Positions 39,780-49,503 of a DNA stretch of 64,000 bases are shown here, piece after piece. A program made the position numbers and the translations under genes. This DNA comes from Clostridia bacterium (GTDB lineage: Bacteria; Bacillota; Clostridia; Christensenellales; CAG-138), in NCBI GenBank assembly GCA_017619735.1, contig JAFZRT010000015.1:1-64000 (forward strand). Reading direction: 5' to 3'. Each line of letters begins with the position of its first letter. Positions within the stretch are counted from its first letter, which is position 1. The notes below the pieces were generated by a model. It saw nothing but the letters and a program-made list of their open reading frames with translations. It made no database searches and was not told the origin of the DNA.

Positions 39780-41801
39780 TCAATACCTTGTGGAGATCTT
39801 GACGAGTCTGGATCTGTGATTCTCCTTGACGTAGCCGTATTCGAAGGCCTGCACGAGCATTTCGAGGTTGTGTATCTCCTCCTCGAGCTCCTTGCCCTTG
39901 TCGGTGTCGCGGATGGTCATCTGGCCCTTTGTCGCGAGGATGTTCTGGACCTCGATGGTGGCCTTTATATCGGCGTTGTCCTCGATGGCCTTATGCAGAC
40001 TGACGAAGGGCTCGTGAGCGACGATGTACAGCCCGCGGGAGTCGTAGGTCAGCGTGTAGCCCGCGATGCCGGTGGTCTTCTGATAGTACTTCGAGAAGCC
40101 GCCGTCGATGACGATGAGCTTGCCGTTCGCCTTTATGGGGTTCTCGCCGTTGATCTTCTCAACGGGGATATGGCCGTTGACGATTACGGAGTTTTCGGTA
40201 TTCTCGATGCCGAACTCATGCATAATGCGGATCGCCATGTCCTCGGTATCCTGATAGGAATAATAGGCGTTGCGCTTTTCCTTATGCGTCTTGGTATCGT
40301 CGATCTCAACGCGCTCGAATGTGGTCATCTTGTTCTTGCCGAAGAACGGAGAATCGGGACCGCACCAGAGATACCACATGAGGTCGAGCTCCTCCTCCGT
40401 GCGCTCATCGGGATCGGTGTGATAAATGCGCTTGACTTCGGAATCGAGATAGTCGAAGAGTTCCTTGCCGTGGCGGGGCACACCGCCGAGCTCGACGTCC
40501 TTGAATGTGCCGTCCTCGTTCATGGGAACGAGAGCGTGGTACAGCAGGTTGTTGTTTACGATGAGGTACATGCTGCCCTTCTCGATGAAGAAGCGCATAT
40601 GGCGCTGGAGGCGAGGGCTCTTGAGGAAGCTCTGCTGGAGCTCGTCGATAATGGTCTGTTCCTCGTCGGTGAGCTTGTAGGGATCCTTCGGATCGATGGT
40701 CGGGAAGTCGGCGTCCTTTATTGGATGCGAGACGCCCTCTATCGTGATGGTCGAATGCTCCTTGTTGATGCCTTCGAGCAGCAGACGGTGATCGAGGCCG
40801 AAATTGGGATTCCTCTTTATCATCTGGCCTTCGAGCTTATGCATTATTACGAAAATCGCCTTGTGGAGCTTAGCTCTGATATTGACTTCGGGATTGTCGT
40901 AATAGGCGTCGACGGATGTCTTGCGCGGCCTGAATACGAGGGCGGACTTGTAGGTCTCCTGTGCGAACATCAGAAGATGCCTGAGGTTTATGCCGTAAAC
41001 GTCCTCTATGAGTTCGAGGTTGCCGTGACGGAAGCTGTTGGTGAGCACGCCGGATATGCAGGTCTTGTCGCCCATCGCGGCGCCCATCCACAGTATGTCA
41101 TGGTTGCCCCACTGGATGTCCACGGAGGGGTGATCGACGAGCAGATCGAGTATGCGGTGCGGTTCGGGTCCCCTATCGTATATGTCGCCGACGATGTGCA
41201 TCCTCTCGACCGCGAGACGCTTAATGGTCTCGGTGAGGGCGACTATCACGTTCTCGGCGTAGTCATAGCGGATTATGGAATCGAATATCTCGTCGTAATA
41301 GGCGTCGAGATCGTGGAAATTGACGCGCGCGGTGAGGAGCTCTTCGATGATGTATGCGAACTTCGGGTTGATGTTCTTCCTGACGCGGGACTTCGTGTAT
41401 TTGCTCGATACCTTGCGTCCGAGCTGTATGAGAAGGCGGAGAGTGCGCTTGAACCAGGCGTCGGGATCTTCGACGTGCTGGAGCTCAAGAGCTATCTTCT
41501 GACGCGGATAATAAACGATGGTAGCCAGAGTCTCCATCTCCTCAAAGGAGAGATCGTCCTTGAAGAGTCTCGAGATCTCGTTCCTGATAACGCCGGAACA
41601 GTTGTTGAGGATATGCTCGAAGGCGTCGCCCTGGCCGTGCAGATCGCTCATAAAATGCTCTGTCGATTTGGGCAGAGCAAGTATGGAGCTCAGGTTGACG
41701 ATTTCGGTCATTGCGTCCTCCTGCGTGGGGAAGGACTTCGCAAGCTGATTAAGGAAACGGAGATTGTCCTTGATCTCCTGCTCATTGACAAGTTGCTTCA
41801 T
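39780..41801 (-). CDS. fbp: Fructose-1,6-bisphosphatase class 3
   Basis: Dephosphorylates fructose-1,6-bisphosphate in gluconeogenesis. At 673 residues it matches class 3 enzymes of Bacillota. Metallophosphatase motifs appear in order: FMSDLHGQGDAF (DxH), HIVGDIYDRGPEPHRI (GDxxDRG), WGNHDILWMGAA (GNHD) and VNGHIPVE (GH). DGGFSKYYQKTTGIAGYTLT is conserved in the family. ATG 41801 is supported by GGGAGGAA; TTG 41807 is an alternative. It is preceded by an inverted repeat and a WYL regulator. Confidence 0.95.
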   Translation of the reverse strand: MKQLVNEQEIKDNLRFLNQLAKSFPTQEDAMTEIVNLSSILALPKSTEHFMSDLHGQGDAFEHILNNCSGVIRNEISRLFKDDLSFEEMETLATIVYYPRQKIALELQHVEDPDAWFKRTLRLLIQLGRKVSSKYTKSRVRKNINPKFAYIIEELLTARVNFHDLDAYYDEIFDSIIRYDYAENVIVALTETIKRLAVERMHIVGDIYDRGPEPHRILDLLVDHPSVDIQWGNHDILWMGAAMGDKTCISGVLTNSFRHGNLELIEDVYGINLRHLLMFAQETYKSALVFRPRKTSVDAYYDNPEVNIRAKLHKAIFVIMHKLEGQMIKRNPNFGLDHRLLLEGINKEHSTITIEGVSHPIKDADFPTIDPKDPYKLTDEEQTIIDELQQSFLKSPRLQRHMRFFIEKGSMYLIVNNNLLYHALVPMNEDGTFKDVELGGVPRHGKELFDYLDSEVKRIYHTDPDERTEEELDLMWYLWCGPDSPFFGKNKMTTFERVEIDDTKTHKEKRNAYYSYQDTEDMAIRIMHEFGIENTENSVIVNGHIPVEKINGENPIKANGKLIVIDGGFSKYYQKTTGIAGYTLTYDSRGLYIVAHEPFVSLHKAIEDNADIKATIEVQNILATKGQMTIRDTDKGKELEEEIHNLEMLVQAFEYGYVKENHRSRLVKISTRY

Positions 41802-41838
41802 AACCAAGATTTCCTCCCTGATTCGGTATTCTTTTTTT

Positions 41839-41867
41839 ATTATAACACGTTAACCCCCGTTTGGGAA
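41839..41867 (-). promoter_or_regulatory. Likely fbp promoter
   Basis: Minus strand: -10 TATAAT at 41839-41844, 17-nt spacer, weak -35 TTCCCA at 41862-41867. The -35 is inside the inverted repeat at 41856-41875. Confidence 0.55.
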
Positions 41868-41875
41868 CAAACGGG
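41856..41875. promoter_or_regulatory. Inverted repeat overlapping the fbp -35, possible operator
   Basis: CCCGTTTGGGAACAAACGGG: 7-base arms CCCGTTT and AAACGGG around six bases. No T-run follows, so it is not a simple terminator. The WYL regulator gene adjoins. Confidence 0.5.
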
Positions 41876-41884
41876 AGATTATAT

Positions 41885-42859
41885 TTATTCGTTATACAGA
41901 GCAGCGGCGTCAAGCAGACGTTTTTTTACAGCTTCGCGGAGGTCCTTCGGCTCCTGCACCTCGACCATGCTGCCGTACTGGCATACCCAGTTGATGAAGC
42001 CTTCGCTGACGGCCGCCTCCACGAGAGCGATGAAATAGTCTTCCCCATCCTTCTTGACGGGGATATCGTCGCCGAAGCGGTCAAACAGCTCGTTCAAAAG
42101 ATCGATGCTGCAGCGAAGACGGATCTTTTTGATCTCGCCTCCGAACATGTTGAGGCATTTCGAAGCGTAATCGACGGCGTTGAAGCGGCCCTCGTAATCG
42201 CTGACCTCCTCAACGGGGCGTATGGGCGCGTCCTCTATGCGGACGTCCCTGATGCGGTCGAGGCGGAAATGGGTAAGGCCCTCCTTGCCGCTCATATTGG
42301 ATATGAGATAGTATCTGTCCTGCACCCAGACCATCGCATAGGGGCTGACGAGATAGCGCTTGCCGCGCCTCTGAACGACGTCACGGCGCATGATGCTGCG
42401 CTTGTAATAGAGGAACGATATGGTCTTCTTGGAGGCGATGCCGTAGTTTATCATTTCGATAGTGCGGTAGACCTCTTCATTGCCGAATTTGACGCCGCTG
42501 ATGTTGGAGGCGTTCTTTAGGCCCTCCTGCTGGTAGACGCTGAGAAAGCCCATGAGCTTTTCCATGAGCGAGGCGGTCTTGCTCTCCGTAACGAAAGGGG
42601 CGGCCTGCACGGCGGAAATGAGGAGCATTATCTCCGCGAGCGTGAATCTGCGGTTGCGAAGATAAAAGCCCTTCGGCGTTGTCACAACGTCGTAGCCGTA
42701 CTCGGCGAGCGCTTCCACGTCGCGGTAGACAGAGCGTCTGTCGGTGGAATAGCCGCGCTTGCTGAGCTCCGCAAGGAGGGACTGGCTGTTCATTATGTGC
42801 TCCTCGTCGGTCATCTTGTAAAGAATGTCGAGAAGCGTCAGCATCCTGACCTTTATCAT
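41885..42859 (-). CDS. WYL-domain transcriptional regulator
   Basis: Helix-turn-helix followed by a WYL ligand-sensing domain. The N-terminal HTH spans about 5-65 (MLTLLDILYKM; LSKRGYSTDRRSVYRDVEAL). The WYL core reads ISFLYYKRSIMRRDVVQRRG with PYAMVWVQDRYYLISNMSGK, and the C-terminal extension (WCX) ends near residue 320. Such regulators sense nucleic acid or nucleotide ligands. ATG 42859 overlaps the NlpC stop (TGATG). Its target may be fbp next door, which is a guess from position. Confidence 0.88.
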   Translation of the reverse strand: MIKVRMLTLLDILYKMTDEEHIMNSQSLLAELSKRGYSTDRRSVYRDVEALAEYGYDVVTTPKGFYLRNRRFTLAEIMLLISAVQAAPFVTESKTASLMEKLMGFLSVYQQEGLKNASNISGVKFGNEEVYRTIEMINYGIASKKTISFLYYKRSIMRRDVVQRRGKRYLVSPYAMVWVQDRYYLISNMSGKEGLTHFRLDRIRDVRIEDAPIRPVEEVSDYEGRFNAVDYASKCLNMFGGEIKKIRLRCSIDLLNELFDRFGDDIPVKKDGEDYFIALVEAAVSEGFINWVCQYGSMVEVQEPKDLREAVKKRLLDAAALYNE

Positions 42860-44466
42860 CAGTCGAACACCCTCCTGCCCCATGCGAAGTGGCTCACGGA
42901 CCAGTTGCCGAAATCGGATATGACGATCATACCCTGTGAGCTGGACGCGTGGATATAGGTGCCGTCGCCGATGTAGACCGCGACATGGCTGATATAGGTG
43001 TGGGAATCGTTATAGTAGAATATCAGATCGCCCCTGCGCAGATCCTCGACGCTCGATACCCTTGTCCAGCCATCGTAATTGGCGTAACCGGCGGCGCTAA
43101 GCCTGCCGATGTTGATGCCGACCTGCTTCAGGCAGTAATAGACGAGACCGGAACAGTCAAAGCAGGAGGGTCCGTTCCCGCCGAGAACGTAGGGCTTGCC
43201 GAGCTGCGCGTAAAGCTGCGCCATGAAGCCCTCAACGCCTGTGGTCGGGAAATCGGAAGGCGTGGGCGTGGGCGCCGGAGTCGGCGTATTCGTCGGCTTG
43301 GGCGTGGGCGTCGCCGTGGGTTTGGGCGTAGGCGTCGGCGTCGCGGTGGGCTTCGGCGTGGGCGTCGGCGTAGGCGTGGGCGTCGGCGTCGGAGTCGGCG
43401 TGGCCGTGGGCTTCGGCGTGGGCGTCGGCGTAGGCGTCGGGGTGGCCGTGGGCTTGGGAGTATTCGTCGGCTTCGGAGTATTCGTCGGTTTCGGCGTATT
43501 CGTCGGCTTCGGCGTATTCGTGGGCTTCGGCGTATTCGTCGGCTTCGGAGTATTCGTCGGCTTCGGAGTATTCGTCGGCTTCGGAGTATTCGTCGGCTTG
43601 GGAGTCGGCGTCGGCGTGGGCGTAGGCGTGGGAGTCGGCGTCGGAGTGGGAGTCGCCGTGGGCTCGGGAGTATCGGTGAACTCGGGAGGAGGCTCGGGCG
43701 TGGGCTCCGGCGTGATCTCGGGCGTGGGCTCGGGAGTTGCCTCCTCCGTGGGATACGGGGTGTCGTAGGGTTCGATATCGACAATGGCGGGCTTGCCCTC
43801 CGAGTCGAGCGCGTCGAGTGAGAACAGCAGCTCCCTCGTTGCGATATCGGCCTTGCCGTCGACCCTCAGGCTGTTGACGGTCTGGAACTGTTCAAGCGCG
43901 CGCTCGGTCGCTACGCCAAAATAGCCGTTCTGCTTGTCCTCATAATAGCCAAGGGCGTTGAGCCTGCCCTGCAGTGTGGAAACGTCCTCGCCCGTGCAGC
44001 CGTATTCGATGACGTATTCCTTCGCGACGGGCGAGAAGAGGAGCTCCAGAAGATCCTCGTCGGCGATGCCCGTCTGTGTCAGATAATGAGTGCGCTGAAA
44101 GAGCTTTATAGCATTGGAAACGGATTGGTTGTAAACGTTGCAGGGCTCGTCGGAGGCCATGTAGAAGAGCGCCATCAGTCGGGTCTGGATCTTTATCACC
44201 TCGTCGTCGACGTCGCCGACGTGGAACTCCTTGCCCCTGGGCGGGGTCATATCCTGCGTGGGTTCGGGCGTTTCGGTCTCGGCCGAGGCGCTGTGATCGG
44301 AGCTTTCATGTCCGGGGATGTTGTTAACGGGGCTTGTCCCCCTTGACGCGGCGCGGAAAACTATAGGCAATACGACCAACGCCACGATGAGCGCGGAGCA
44401 TACGGTTATTAACGGTACACGCAGCCAGCGCATGACGGCTCTGGCGGCATCGTTTTTCTTTGACAT
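42859..44466 (-). CDS. NlpC/P60 peptidoglycan hydrolase with a long Pro-Thr linker
   Basis: A surface cell-wall endopeptidase. A signal-anchor helix (about 17-38) is followed by two peptidoglycan-binding domains ([37 protein letters not shown]). Then comes a 170-residue Pro/Thr/Lys linker, and the catalytic NlpC/P60 domain over the last 120 residues: [10 protein letters not shown] (Cys), [10 protein letters not shown] (His) and YIHASSSQG (third residue). AAAGGAAAAG precedes ATG 44466. The linker likely spans the wall. Confidence 0.93.
   Translation of the reverse strand: MSKKNDAARAVMRWLRVPLITVCSALIVALVVLPIVFRAASRGTSPVNNIPGHESSDHSASAETETPEPTQDMTPPRGKEFHVGDVDDEVIKIQTRLMALFYMASDEPCNVYNQSVSNAIKLFQRTHYLTQTGIADEDLLELLFSPVAKEYVIEYGCTGEDVSTLQGRLNALGYYEDKQNGYFGVATERALEQFQTVNSLRVDGKADIATRELLFSLDALDSEGKPAIVDIEPYDTPYPTEEATPEPTPEITPEPTPEPPPEFTDTPEPTATPTPTPTPTPTPTPTPTPKPTNTPKPTNTPKPTNTPKPTNTPKPTNTPKPTNTPKPTNTPKPTNTPKPTATPTPTPTPTPKPTATPTPTPTPTPTPTPTPKPTATPTPTPKPTATPTPKPTNTPTPAPTPTPSDFPTTGVEGFMAQLYAQLGKPYVLGGNGPSCFDCSGLVYYCLKQVGINIGRLSAAGYANYDGWTRVSSVEDLRRGDLIFYYNDSHTYISHVAVYIGDGTYIHASSSQGMIVISDFGNWSVSHFAWGRRVFD
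43256..43760 (-). repeat. Pro-Thr low-complexity coding repeat
   Basis: Encodes the linker of the NlpC/P60 gene. It includes about eight near-perfect 18-bp units (43458-43600) coding KPTNTP, flanked by PTPTP runs. On the opposite strand the same bases give Gly-Val or Arg-rich frames that are not genes. Confidence 0.9.
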
Positions 44467-44504
44467 CTGCTTTTCCTTTCGTCCACAGATTCGCTATTTT
44501 ATTT

Positions 44505-44533
44505 ATTATACCACACCGCTGCAAGTTTTTCGA
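44505..44533 (-). promoter_or_regulatory. Possible promoter of the NlpC gene
   Basis: Minus strand: -10 TATAAT at 44505-44510, 17-nt spacer, poor -35 TCGAAA at 44528-44533. Confidence 0.4.
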
Positions 44534-44619
44534 CACTCAAAAGGGCGTTTTTTTGAAATAACTGTTACAAAAAACACAAAATATGGTGAAGAACAGCCAT
44601 TCGGGCACCATATCGGGGA

Positions 44620-45366
44620 CTATTCTCCGTCGCTTACGGATATGAAGAAGCTCGCCCTCTCGCCGAAGAACGCCCTTATCGCATGCATTATCCCGATGCT
44701 TTTTCCGCCCGTGAGATCGTAGACCGAGATCCTTTCCGGAGCTATCCCCGCGAGTATCGCCATGAGTTCGCCCGCGTCCGCCTCCGCGCATTCGATGCGC
44801 TGTCCGCTGCCGCCGGATATTACGCAGCTGCCGTCCGCGTGGAGTATCAGCCGCACTTCGCCGTTCACCCTGCCGGATCCGCCGATCTGCGTCATCAGGC
44901 CCAACAGCATCAAAAGCTCCGTGTACTCGCGGTCGATGAGCAGCTCCTCCCCCGCCCGGTCGAGCGCCATCGCCCAGCTGTCGAGCACGAGCGGCAGACG
45001 GAACCTCAATATGCCCTCCGGTATCAGCAGGCGCGTTTCGTCAAGAAGACGGGTTATCTCCCCCGCCGCGTATCCAGAATGATCTGTCCTGTCGGCAAGC
45101 TGCGACGCAAGCGGCAGTATGAGTTCCCTCTCCCGCAGTGAAACGGGGAGCAGCACGGCAAGGCGCGAAAGCTCGCAAGATTTAAGATCCTTCAGGATGT
45201 GACCTGCAAGCGCTTCCGCAAAGGCCTGTCTTTCACCCGCCGTTACCTCCGTCTCGATCCTTCCGTCGTCCGCACGGGCGTCTATCCCCGCCTTTTCGAG
45301 TCGGCGCATAAGCGGCTCTATCGATCCCGCGCCGTGTTCGGGGCTCATAACGGTATAAACTGGCAT
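44620..45366 (-). CDS. ytxC: YtxC-like protein
   Basis: 248 residues, soluble. Patterns LRFRLPLVLDSWAMALDRAG and LLIDREYTELLMLLGLM resemble the YtxC family of spore-formers, which lies next to thrS in Bacillus; here it diverges from thrS, which supports the name. The function of YtxC is unclear. ATG 45366 is set by AGGAG 7 nt upstream, over ATG 45393. The last third has weak similarity only. Confidence 0.7.
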   Translation of the reverse strand: MPVYTVMSPEHGAGSIEPLMRRLEKAGIDARADDGRIETEVTAGERQAFAEALAGHILKDLKSCELSRLAVLLPVSLRERELILPLASQLADRTDHSGYAAGEITRLLDETRLLIPEGILRFRLPLVLDSWAMALDRAGEELLIDREYTELLMLLGLMTQIGGSGRVNGEVRLILHADGSCVISGGSGQRIECAEADAGELMAILAGIAPERISVYDLTGGKSIGIMHAIRAFFGERASFFISVSDGE

Positions 45367-45425
45367 CGGCTGGCTCCTTGCATTTCGTTCCATTACTAAT
45401 ATGTTCAGAACTTTGATTTTTGTGA

Positions 45426-45454
45426 TTGACAAGATTTGCAACATGGGTTATAAT
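45426..45454 (+). promoter_or_regulatory. thrS promoter
   Basis: Consensus -35 TTGACA at 45426-45431, 17-nt spacer, consensus -10 TATAAT at 45449-45454. Confidence 0.9.
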
Positions 45455-45460
45455 AAAGAT

Positions 45461-45690
45461 TAGTTGAATCAACGGGATGACCGGGGACAACGCCTTTTAC
45501 AGCACCTGTTTCAAGAGAGCGACGCCATGGCTGAAAGCGGCGCAGCGGATGTGAAGGGATACCGCCCCGCGACCGATCGGGCATTCGGCCGTCCGTGAAC
45601 AGGCCGTATCGAGAGGGGATATTTTCCCAATCGAGGTGGAACCGCGGTATCACGCCGTCCTCGAATTGATCGGGGACGGTTTTAATTTTA
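45461..45690 (+). ncRNA. T-box riboswitch controlling thrS
   Basis: The T-box core AGGTGGAACCGCGG is at 45634-45647. The distal stem-I signs AGAGAGCG and GGCTGAAAG lie near 45515-45545. A candidate threonine specifier ACC is at 45561-45563, though position alone does not fix it. The terminator stem CCGTCC at 45655-45660 and GGACGG at 45674-45679 is followed by TTTT. Uncharged threonine tRNA would bind, form the antiterminator and allow thrS to be read. Confidence 0.92.
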
Positions 45691-45715
45691 TCAATAATTT
45701 CAAAGGAGATATGAC

Positions 45716-47626
45716 ATGATCAACATTACATTGCCCGACGGCTCTGTAAGAGAGTACGAAAACGGCGTTACGGCTTTCGACGTTGCAGAGTCGATAAGCC
45801 CCCGCCTGCGCAAGGCCGTACTCGCGGCCGAGATCGACGGCGAGCGTCATGACGCTTTCGCTCCGATCGAGCACGACTGCTCGCTGAAGCTTCTGACCTT
45901 CAACGACGAGGACGGAAGATGGACCCTGCGCCATACGGGCTCCCATATTCTCGCCCAGGCCGTCAAGAAGGTCCGTCCCGAGGCGAAGCTCGCGATCGGC
46001 CCCGCCATCGACAACGGCTTCTATTACGACTTCGACGTCGACGAGCCCTTCACTCCCGACGAGCTCGAGGTCATCGAAAAGGAAATGGCGAAGATAGTCG
46101 AGGAGAAGCTTCCCCTCGAGCGTTTCGAGCTTCCCCGTGAGGAGGCCATCAAATACATGGCCGAGCGCGGCGAGCCCTACAAGGTCGAGCTCATCGAGGA
46201 TCTCCCCGAGGATGCGATAATCAGCTTCTACAAGCAGGGCGATTTCGTCGACCTCTGCGCCGGTCCTCACGTCGAGAATACCGGCAAGGTCAAGAACTTC
46301 AAGCTCATGAGCATCGCGGGCGCTTACTGGCGCGGCAGCGAAAAGAACAAGATGCTCCAGCGCATCTACGGCACCGCGTTCGAGAAAAAGCAGGATCTTG
46401 ACGAGTACATCACCCGCATCGAGGAAGCCAAGAAGCGCGACCACCGCAAGATCGGCCGCGAGCTCGGACTGTTCACGATAATGGACGAGGGCCCCGGCTT
46501 CCCGTTCTTCCTTCCTAAGGGCATGGTGCTCCGCAATACCCTGATCGATTACTGGCGCGAGGTGCATAAGCGCTACGGCTACGTTGAGATATCCACACCG
46601 ATCATACTCAACCGCACGCTTTGGGAGCGCTCCGGCCACTGGGGCCATTACAAGAACAACATGTACACCACCGTCATCGACGACGAGGACTATGCGATAA
46701 AGCCCATGAACTGCCCCGGGGGAATGCTCGTCTACAAGCTCGAGCCGCACTCCTACCGCGAGCTGCCTCTCCGCTGCGGCGAACTGGGCCTCGTCCACAG
46801 GCACGAGCTTTCCGGCGCGCTGCACGGTCTATTCCGCGTACGCTGCTTCACACAGGACGACGCGCATATCTTCATGACGCGCGAACAGATGAAGGACGAG
46901 ATCAAAAACGTCGCAAAGCTCTTCGACGAGGTTTACTCGCTCTTCGGCCTTAAGTACACGATAGAGCTCTCCACGATGCCCGAGGATCATATCGGCACCG
47001 AGGAGGAGTGGATCGAGAATCAGGAGATCCTGAAGGCCGCCATTACCGAGATGGGCAAGGATTACGTCATCAACGAGGGCGACGGCGCGTTCTACGGCCC
47101 GAAGCTCGACTTCCATCTTGAGGACTGCCTCGGACGCACCTGGCAGTGCGGCACGATACAGCTCGACAGCCAGCTGCCCGAAAGGTTCGAGCTCGAATAC
47201 ATGGGCGCGGACGGCTTAAAGCACAGGCCCGTCATGATCCACCGCGTCGTGTTCGGCTCCATCGAGCGCTTCATCGGCGTCATCACCGAGCATTTCGCCG
47301 GCGCGTTCCCGACGTGGCTCTCCCCCGTTCAGGTCAAGGTAATGGCAATGACGGACCGCACGGCCGAGCAGACGAAGGCCATCGCCGCAGAGCTTGAGGC
47401 CGCCGGTCTGAGGGTCGAAACGGATCTTAGGAACGAGAAGATCGGCTTCAAGATCCGCGAGGCGCAGATGCAGAAGATCCCCTACATGCTGATCATCGGC
47501 GACAAGGAAGTCGAGAACGGCGTAGTCGCGGTACGCTCCCGCAGGGGCGGCGACCTCGGCACCATGCCGCTTGCTGACTTTAAGGCGAAGGTCGTCGAGG
47601 AAGTCGTTAACCGTTCCAGGGACTGA
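45716..47626 (+). CDS. thrS: Threonine-tRNA ligase
   Basis: Charges tRNA-Thr. The N-terminal TGS domain (1-62) is followed by the editing domain with [14 protein letters not shown] and a [19 protein letters not shown] motif. The class II core has [18 protein letters not shown] (motif 1 region), [17 protein letters not shown] (motif 2) and [18 protein letters not shown] (motif 3). A C-terminal anticodon-binding domain ends the 636 residues. AAAGGAGAT precedes ATG 45716. It is regulated by the upstream T-box. Confidence 0.98.
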   Translation: MINITLPDGSVREYENGVTAFDVAESISPRLRKAVLAAEIDGERHDAFAPIEHDCSLKLLTFNDEDGRWTLRHTGSHILAQAVKKVRPEAKLAIGPAIDNGFYYDFDVDEPFTPDELEVIEKEMAKIVEEKLPLERFELPREEAIKYMAERGEPYKVELIEDLPEDAIISFYKQGDFVDLCAGPHVENTGKVKNFKLMSIAGAYWRGSEKNKMLQRIYGTAFEKKQDLDEYITRIEEAKKRDHRKIGRELGLFTIMDEGPGFPFFLPKGMVLRNTLIDYWREVHKRYGYVEISTPIILNRTLWERSGHWGHYKNNMYTTVIDDEDYAIKPMNCPGGMLVYKLEPHSYRELPLRCGELGLVHRHELSGALHGLFRVRCFTQDDAHIFMTREQMKDEIKNVAKLFDEVYSLFGLKYTIELSTMPEDHIGTEEEWIENQEILKAAITEMGKDYVINEGDGAFYGPKLDFHLEDCLGRTWQCGTIQLDSQLPERFELEYMGADGLKHRPVMIHRVVFGSIERFIGVITEHFAGAFPTWLSPVQVKVMAMTDRTAEQTKAIAAELEAAGLRVETDLRNEKIGFKIREAQMQKIPYMLIIGDKEVENGVVAVRSRRGGDLGTMPLADFKAKVVEEVVNRSRD

Positions 47627-47645
47627 TATTGCAAGGAGGAAGAAA

Positions 47646-48356
47646 ATGAGCGTCCCCACTCCCCACATTAACGCTAAGGTCGGTGATTTCGCAAAGACGG
47701 TGCTCATGCCCGGCGACCCCAAAAGGGCGAAGTTCATCGCCGACAATTTCCTTACCGACGCCGTCCTCGTAAACGACGTCAGAGGCGTGCAGGGCTACAC
47801 CGGCTTCTACAAGGGCAAGCGCGTATCCGTTATGGCTAGCGGTATGGGAATGCCCTCGATAGGCATCTATTCCTATGAGCTCTTCAACTTCTACGGAGTC
47901 GAGAACATCATCAGGGTCGGTTCCGCAGGTTCCCTCCACAAGGATCTGCACATCCGCGACATAGTGCTGGGTCAGGCCGCCTGCACCAATTCCAACTACG
48001 TTTCGCAGTACGGGCTCCCCGGCAATTACTCCCCCATTGCGAGCTACAAACTTTTGAGGAAGGCCGCGGACGCCGCCGAAAAGATGGGGCTTAACTACAT
48101 GGTGGGCAACGTGCTGTCCTCAGACACGTTCTATGACGATTCTATGGGAACGATGAAGTGGGCGAAGATGGGCGTGCTCGCCGTTGAGATGGAAGCCGCT
48201 GCGCTCTACATGAACGCCGCGAGAGCCGGCAAGAACGCGCTGTGCATCTGCACGATCTCCGACAGCATCGTGAACGACGAGCCGGAGACCACCGCCGAGG
48301 AGCGCCAGACGAGCTTTACCGCGATGATGGAGCTCGCGCTCGAGGTAGCGGAATAA
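47646..48356 (+). CDS. deoD: Purine-nucleoside phosphorylase, DeoD type
   Basis: Splits purine nucleosides with phosphate. [20 protein letters not shown] and [15 protein letters not shown] open the DeoD family pattern; [21 protein letters not shown] and [20 protein letters not shown] complete the hexameric type. The length of 236 is standard. AAGGAGGAAG stands before ATG 47646, 19 bases after thrS, so cotranscription is possible. It ends at a clear terminator. Confidence 0.97.
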   Translation: MSVPTPHINAKVGDFAKTVLMPGDPKRAKFIADNFLTDAVLVNDVRGVQGYTGFYKGKRVSVMASGMGMPSIGIYSYELFNFYGVENIIRVGSAGSLHKDLHIRDIVLGQAACTNSNYVSQYGLPGNYSPIASYKLLRKAADAAEKMGLNYMVGNVLSSDTFYDDSMGTMKWAKMGVLAVEMEAAALYMNAARAGKNALCICTISDSIVNDEPETTAEERQTSFTAMMELALEVAE

Positions 48357-48378
48357 GTCCGAATAAGACAAACAAAAA

Positions 48379-48408
48379 GGAGCGGTTTTCGAACCGCTCC
48401 ATTTTTTC
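48379..48408. terminator. Bidirectional terminator between deoD and the anti-sigma gene
   Basis: GGAGCGGTT at 48379-48387 pairs with AACCGCTCC at 48392-48400 around TTCG, then ATTTTTTC on the plus strand and Ts on the minus strand. Confidence 0.9.
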
Positions 48409-48424
48409 TATCCGTCCTGTCTTG

Positions 48425-49489
48425 TTATGCTTCTTGTTTTTGGCTCCAGTACCATTCCGAATTGCGCTCGTACCAATCGTTCCACATAAGGCCAATGCTG
48501 CTTTCGGTCTTGAACAGCTCTCTCTGGATCACCAGCGAGGAATACGCCTCGTCGAGCCGTTGTTCGGCTTCGGTCTCTGAAAGCGTCAGACCGTCTTCGA
48601 GCATGACAGCTTTGACCACGCTGCCGTTCTCGAACGAGGGCATTTGAGCTCCGAGGGGGGCCCAGAAACAGACGAGAGCGTATCCGACGATATCTCCCCC
48701 TTCATTTTTCAGAAGGATGCGCACAGCCGCGTTGTCGTCCATCAGGCTCCAGTCCCCATCCCGGTATCCCCTGCCCATTACGAAAACGGTGCTGACGTGC
48801 GAAGCGTCTAACAACACGAAGCTGTCGCTGCCCAAGAAGGACTTGCCGACGTACGCGTGATCGCAGCTGAGCTCTGCAGTGACGCCCTCGATTCCTATGC
48901 AAAACCCACCGGCGCCCTGATAGAAGCCGAGCGCATTAGTCGGCCACAGGAACAGCTCGCGCTCGCCGAGCATCCTTTCGCCGGGAAGCAGTGAGTTCAT
49001 CGAGGTAGTCATATTCCACAGCTCCAGATTGTTGTAATTCATTGGGGCGTCGTCGCTGCGCAGGATGGCAGCGCCGTTCGAGTTAAGATTGTTGAGCAGT
49101 ATTGTGTTGGTCTCCGGATCCGCGAATCTCCGATTCAGGATATCCCTGAAAACGGTCTTGATCTGCGCCCGCGACAATCCATCGGAGCTGATGTTGTTCT
49201 GTTCCAGAAACGCCTTTGCGGCCACGAATTCCCTTGCATCCGCCGCATATGCTATGGCGCCGGCGGTAAGGCCCAGCACGAGCACGGCGCATGCGGCGAT
49301 ACGCAGCAGCGTCTTGACGGATATCCGGCTGCGGTGAGCCGAAGACCCGACGCCCGCTTTTGCGAGGGCCGCTTTCGCTATCCTGCGAGAGGAGAGAATG
49401 TCCGTTCCGGGCTCCTCGATCCCGCAGAGGAGGGAATCGGCTTCTTCGGCGCCGACGCCGTCCAATATTTCATCGATCCTCTTTTTCAT
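48425..49489 (-). CDS. Putative anti-sigma or regulatory membrane protein
   Basis: 354 residues. A short cytoplasmic N-terminus (about 1-55) leads to a single helix (about 58-78, LLRIAACAVLVLGLTAGAIA). The large outside domain has no known motif. The first ATG can be 49489, or 49507 in overlap ATGA with the sigma gene. Position and topology match anti-sigma factors that follow ECF sigma genes in Bacillota (DUF4179-like), but no zinc motif is seen. It probably holds the sigma factor until a surface signal arrives. Confidence 0.6.
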   Translation of the reverse strand: MKKRIDEILDGVGAEEADSLLCGIEEPGTDILSSRRIAKAALAKAGVGSSAHRSRISVKTLLRIAACAVLVLGLTAGAIAYAADAREFVAAKAFLEQNNISSDGLSRAQIKTVFRDILNRRFADPETNTILLNNLNSNGAAILRSDDAPMNYNNLELWNMTTSMNSLLPGERMLGERELFLWPTNALGFYQGAGGFCIGIEGVTAELSCDHAYVGKSFLGSDSFVLLDASHVSTVFVMGRGYRDGDWSLMDDNAAVRILLKNEGGDIVGYALVCFWAPLGAQMPSFENGSVVKAVMLEDGLTLSETEAEQRLDEAYSSLVIQRELFKTESSIGLMWNDWYERNSEWYWSQKQEA

Positions 49490-49503
49490 GATCTGTCGTC
49501 CTT

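Noticed and set aside
39816-42038. 740-codon open frame opposite fbp
   Set aside because: Antisense shadow of a gene with clear phosphatase motifs; composition typical of complement translation.
43440-43610. Regular 18-bp units that might suggest a CRISPR array
   Set aside because: No unique spacers; the units are in frame and encode KPTNTP in the NlpC/P60 gene.
42949-43821. Arg- and Gly-Val-rich open frames opposite the NlpC linker
   Set aside because: Produced by complementing the Pro-Thr repeats; not proteins.
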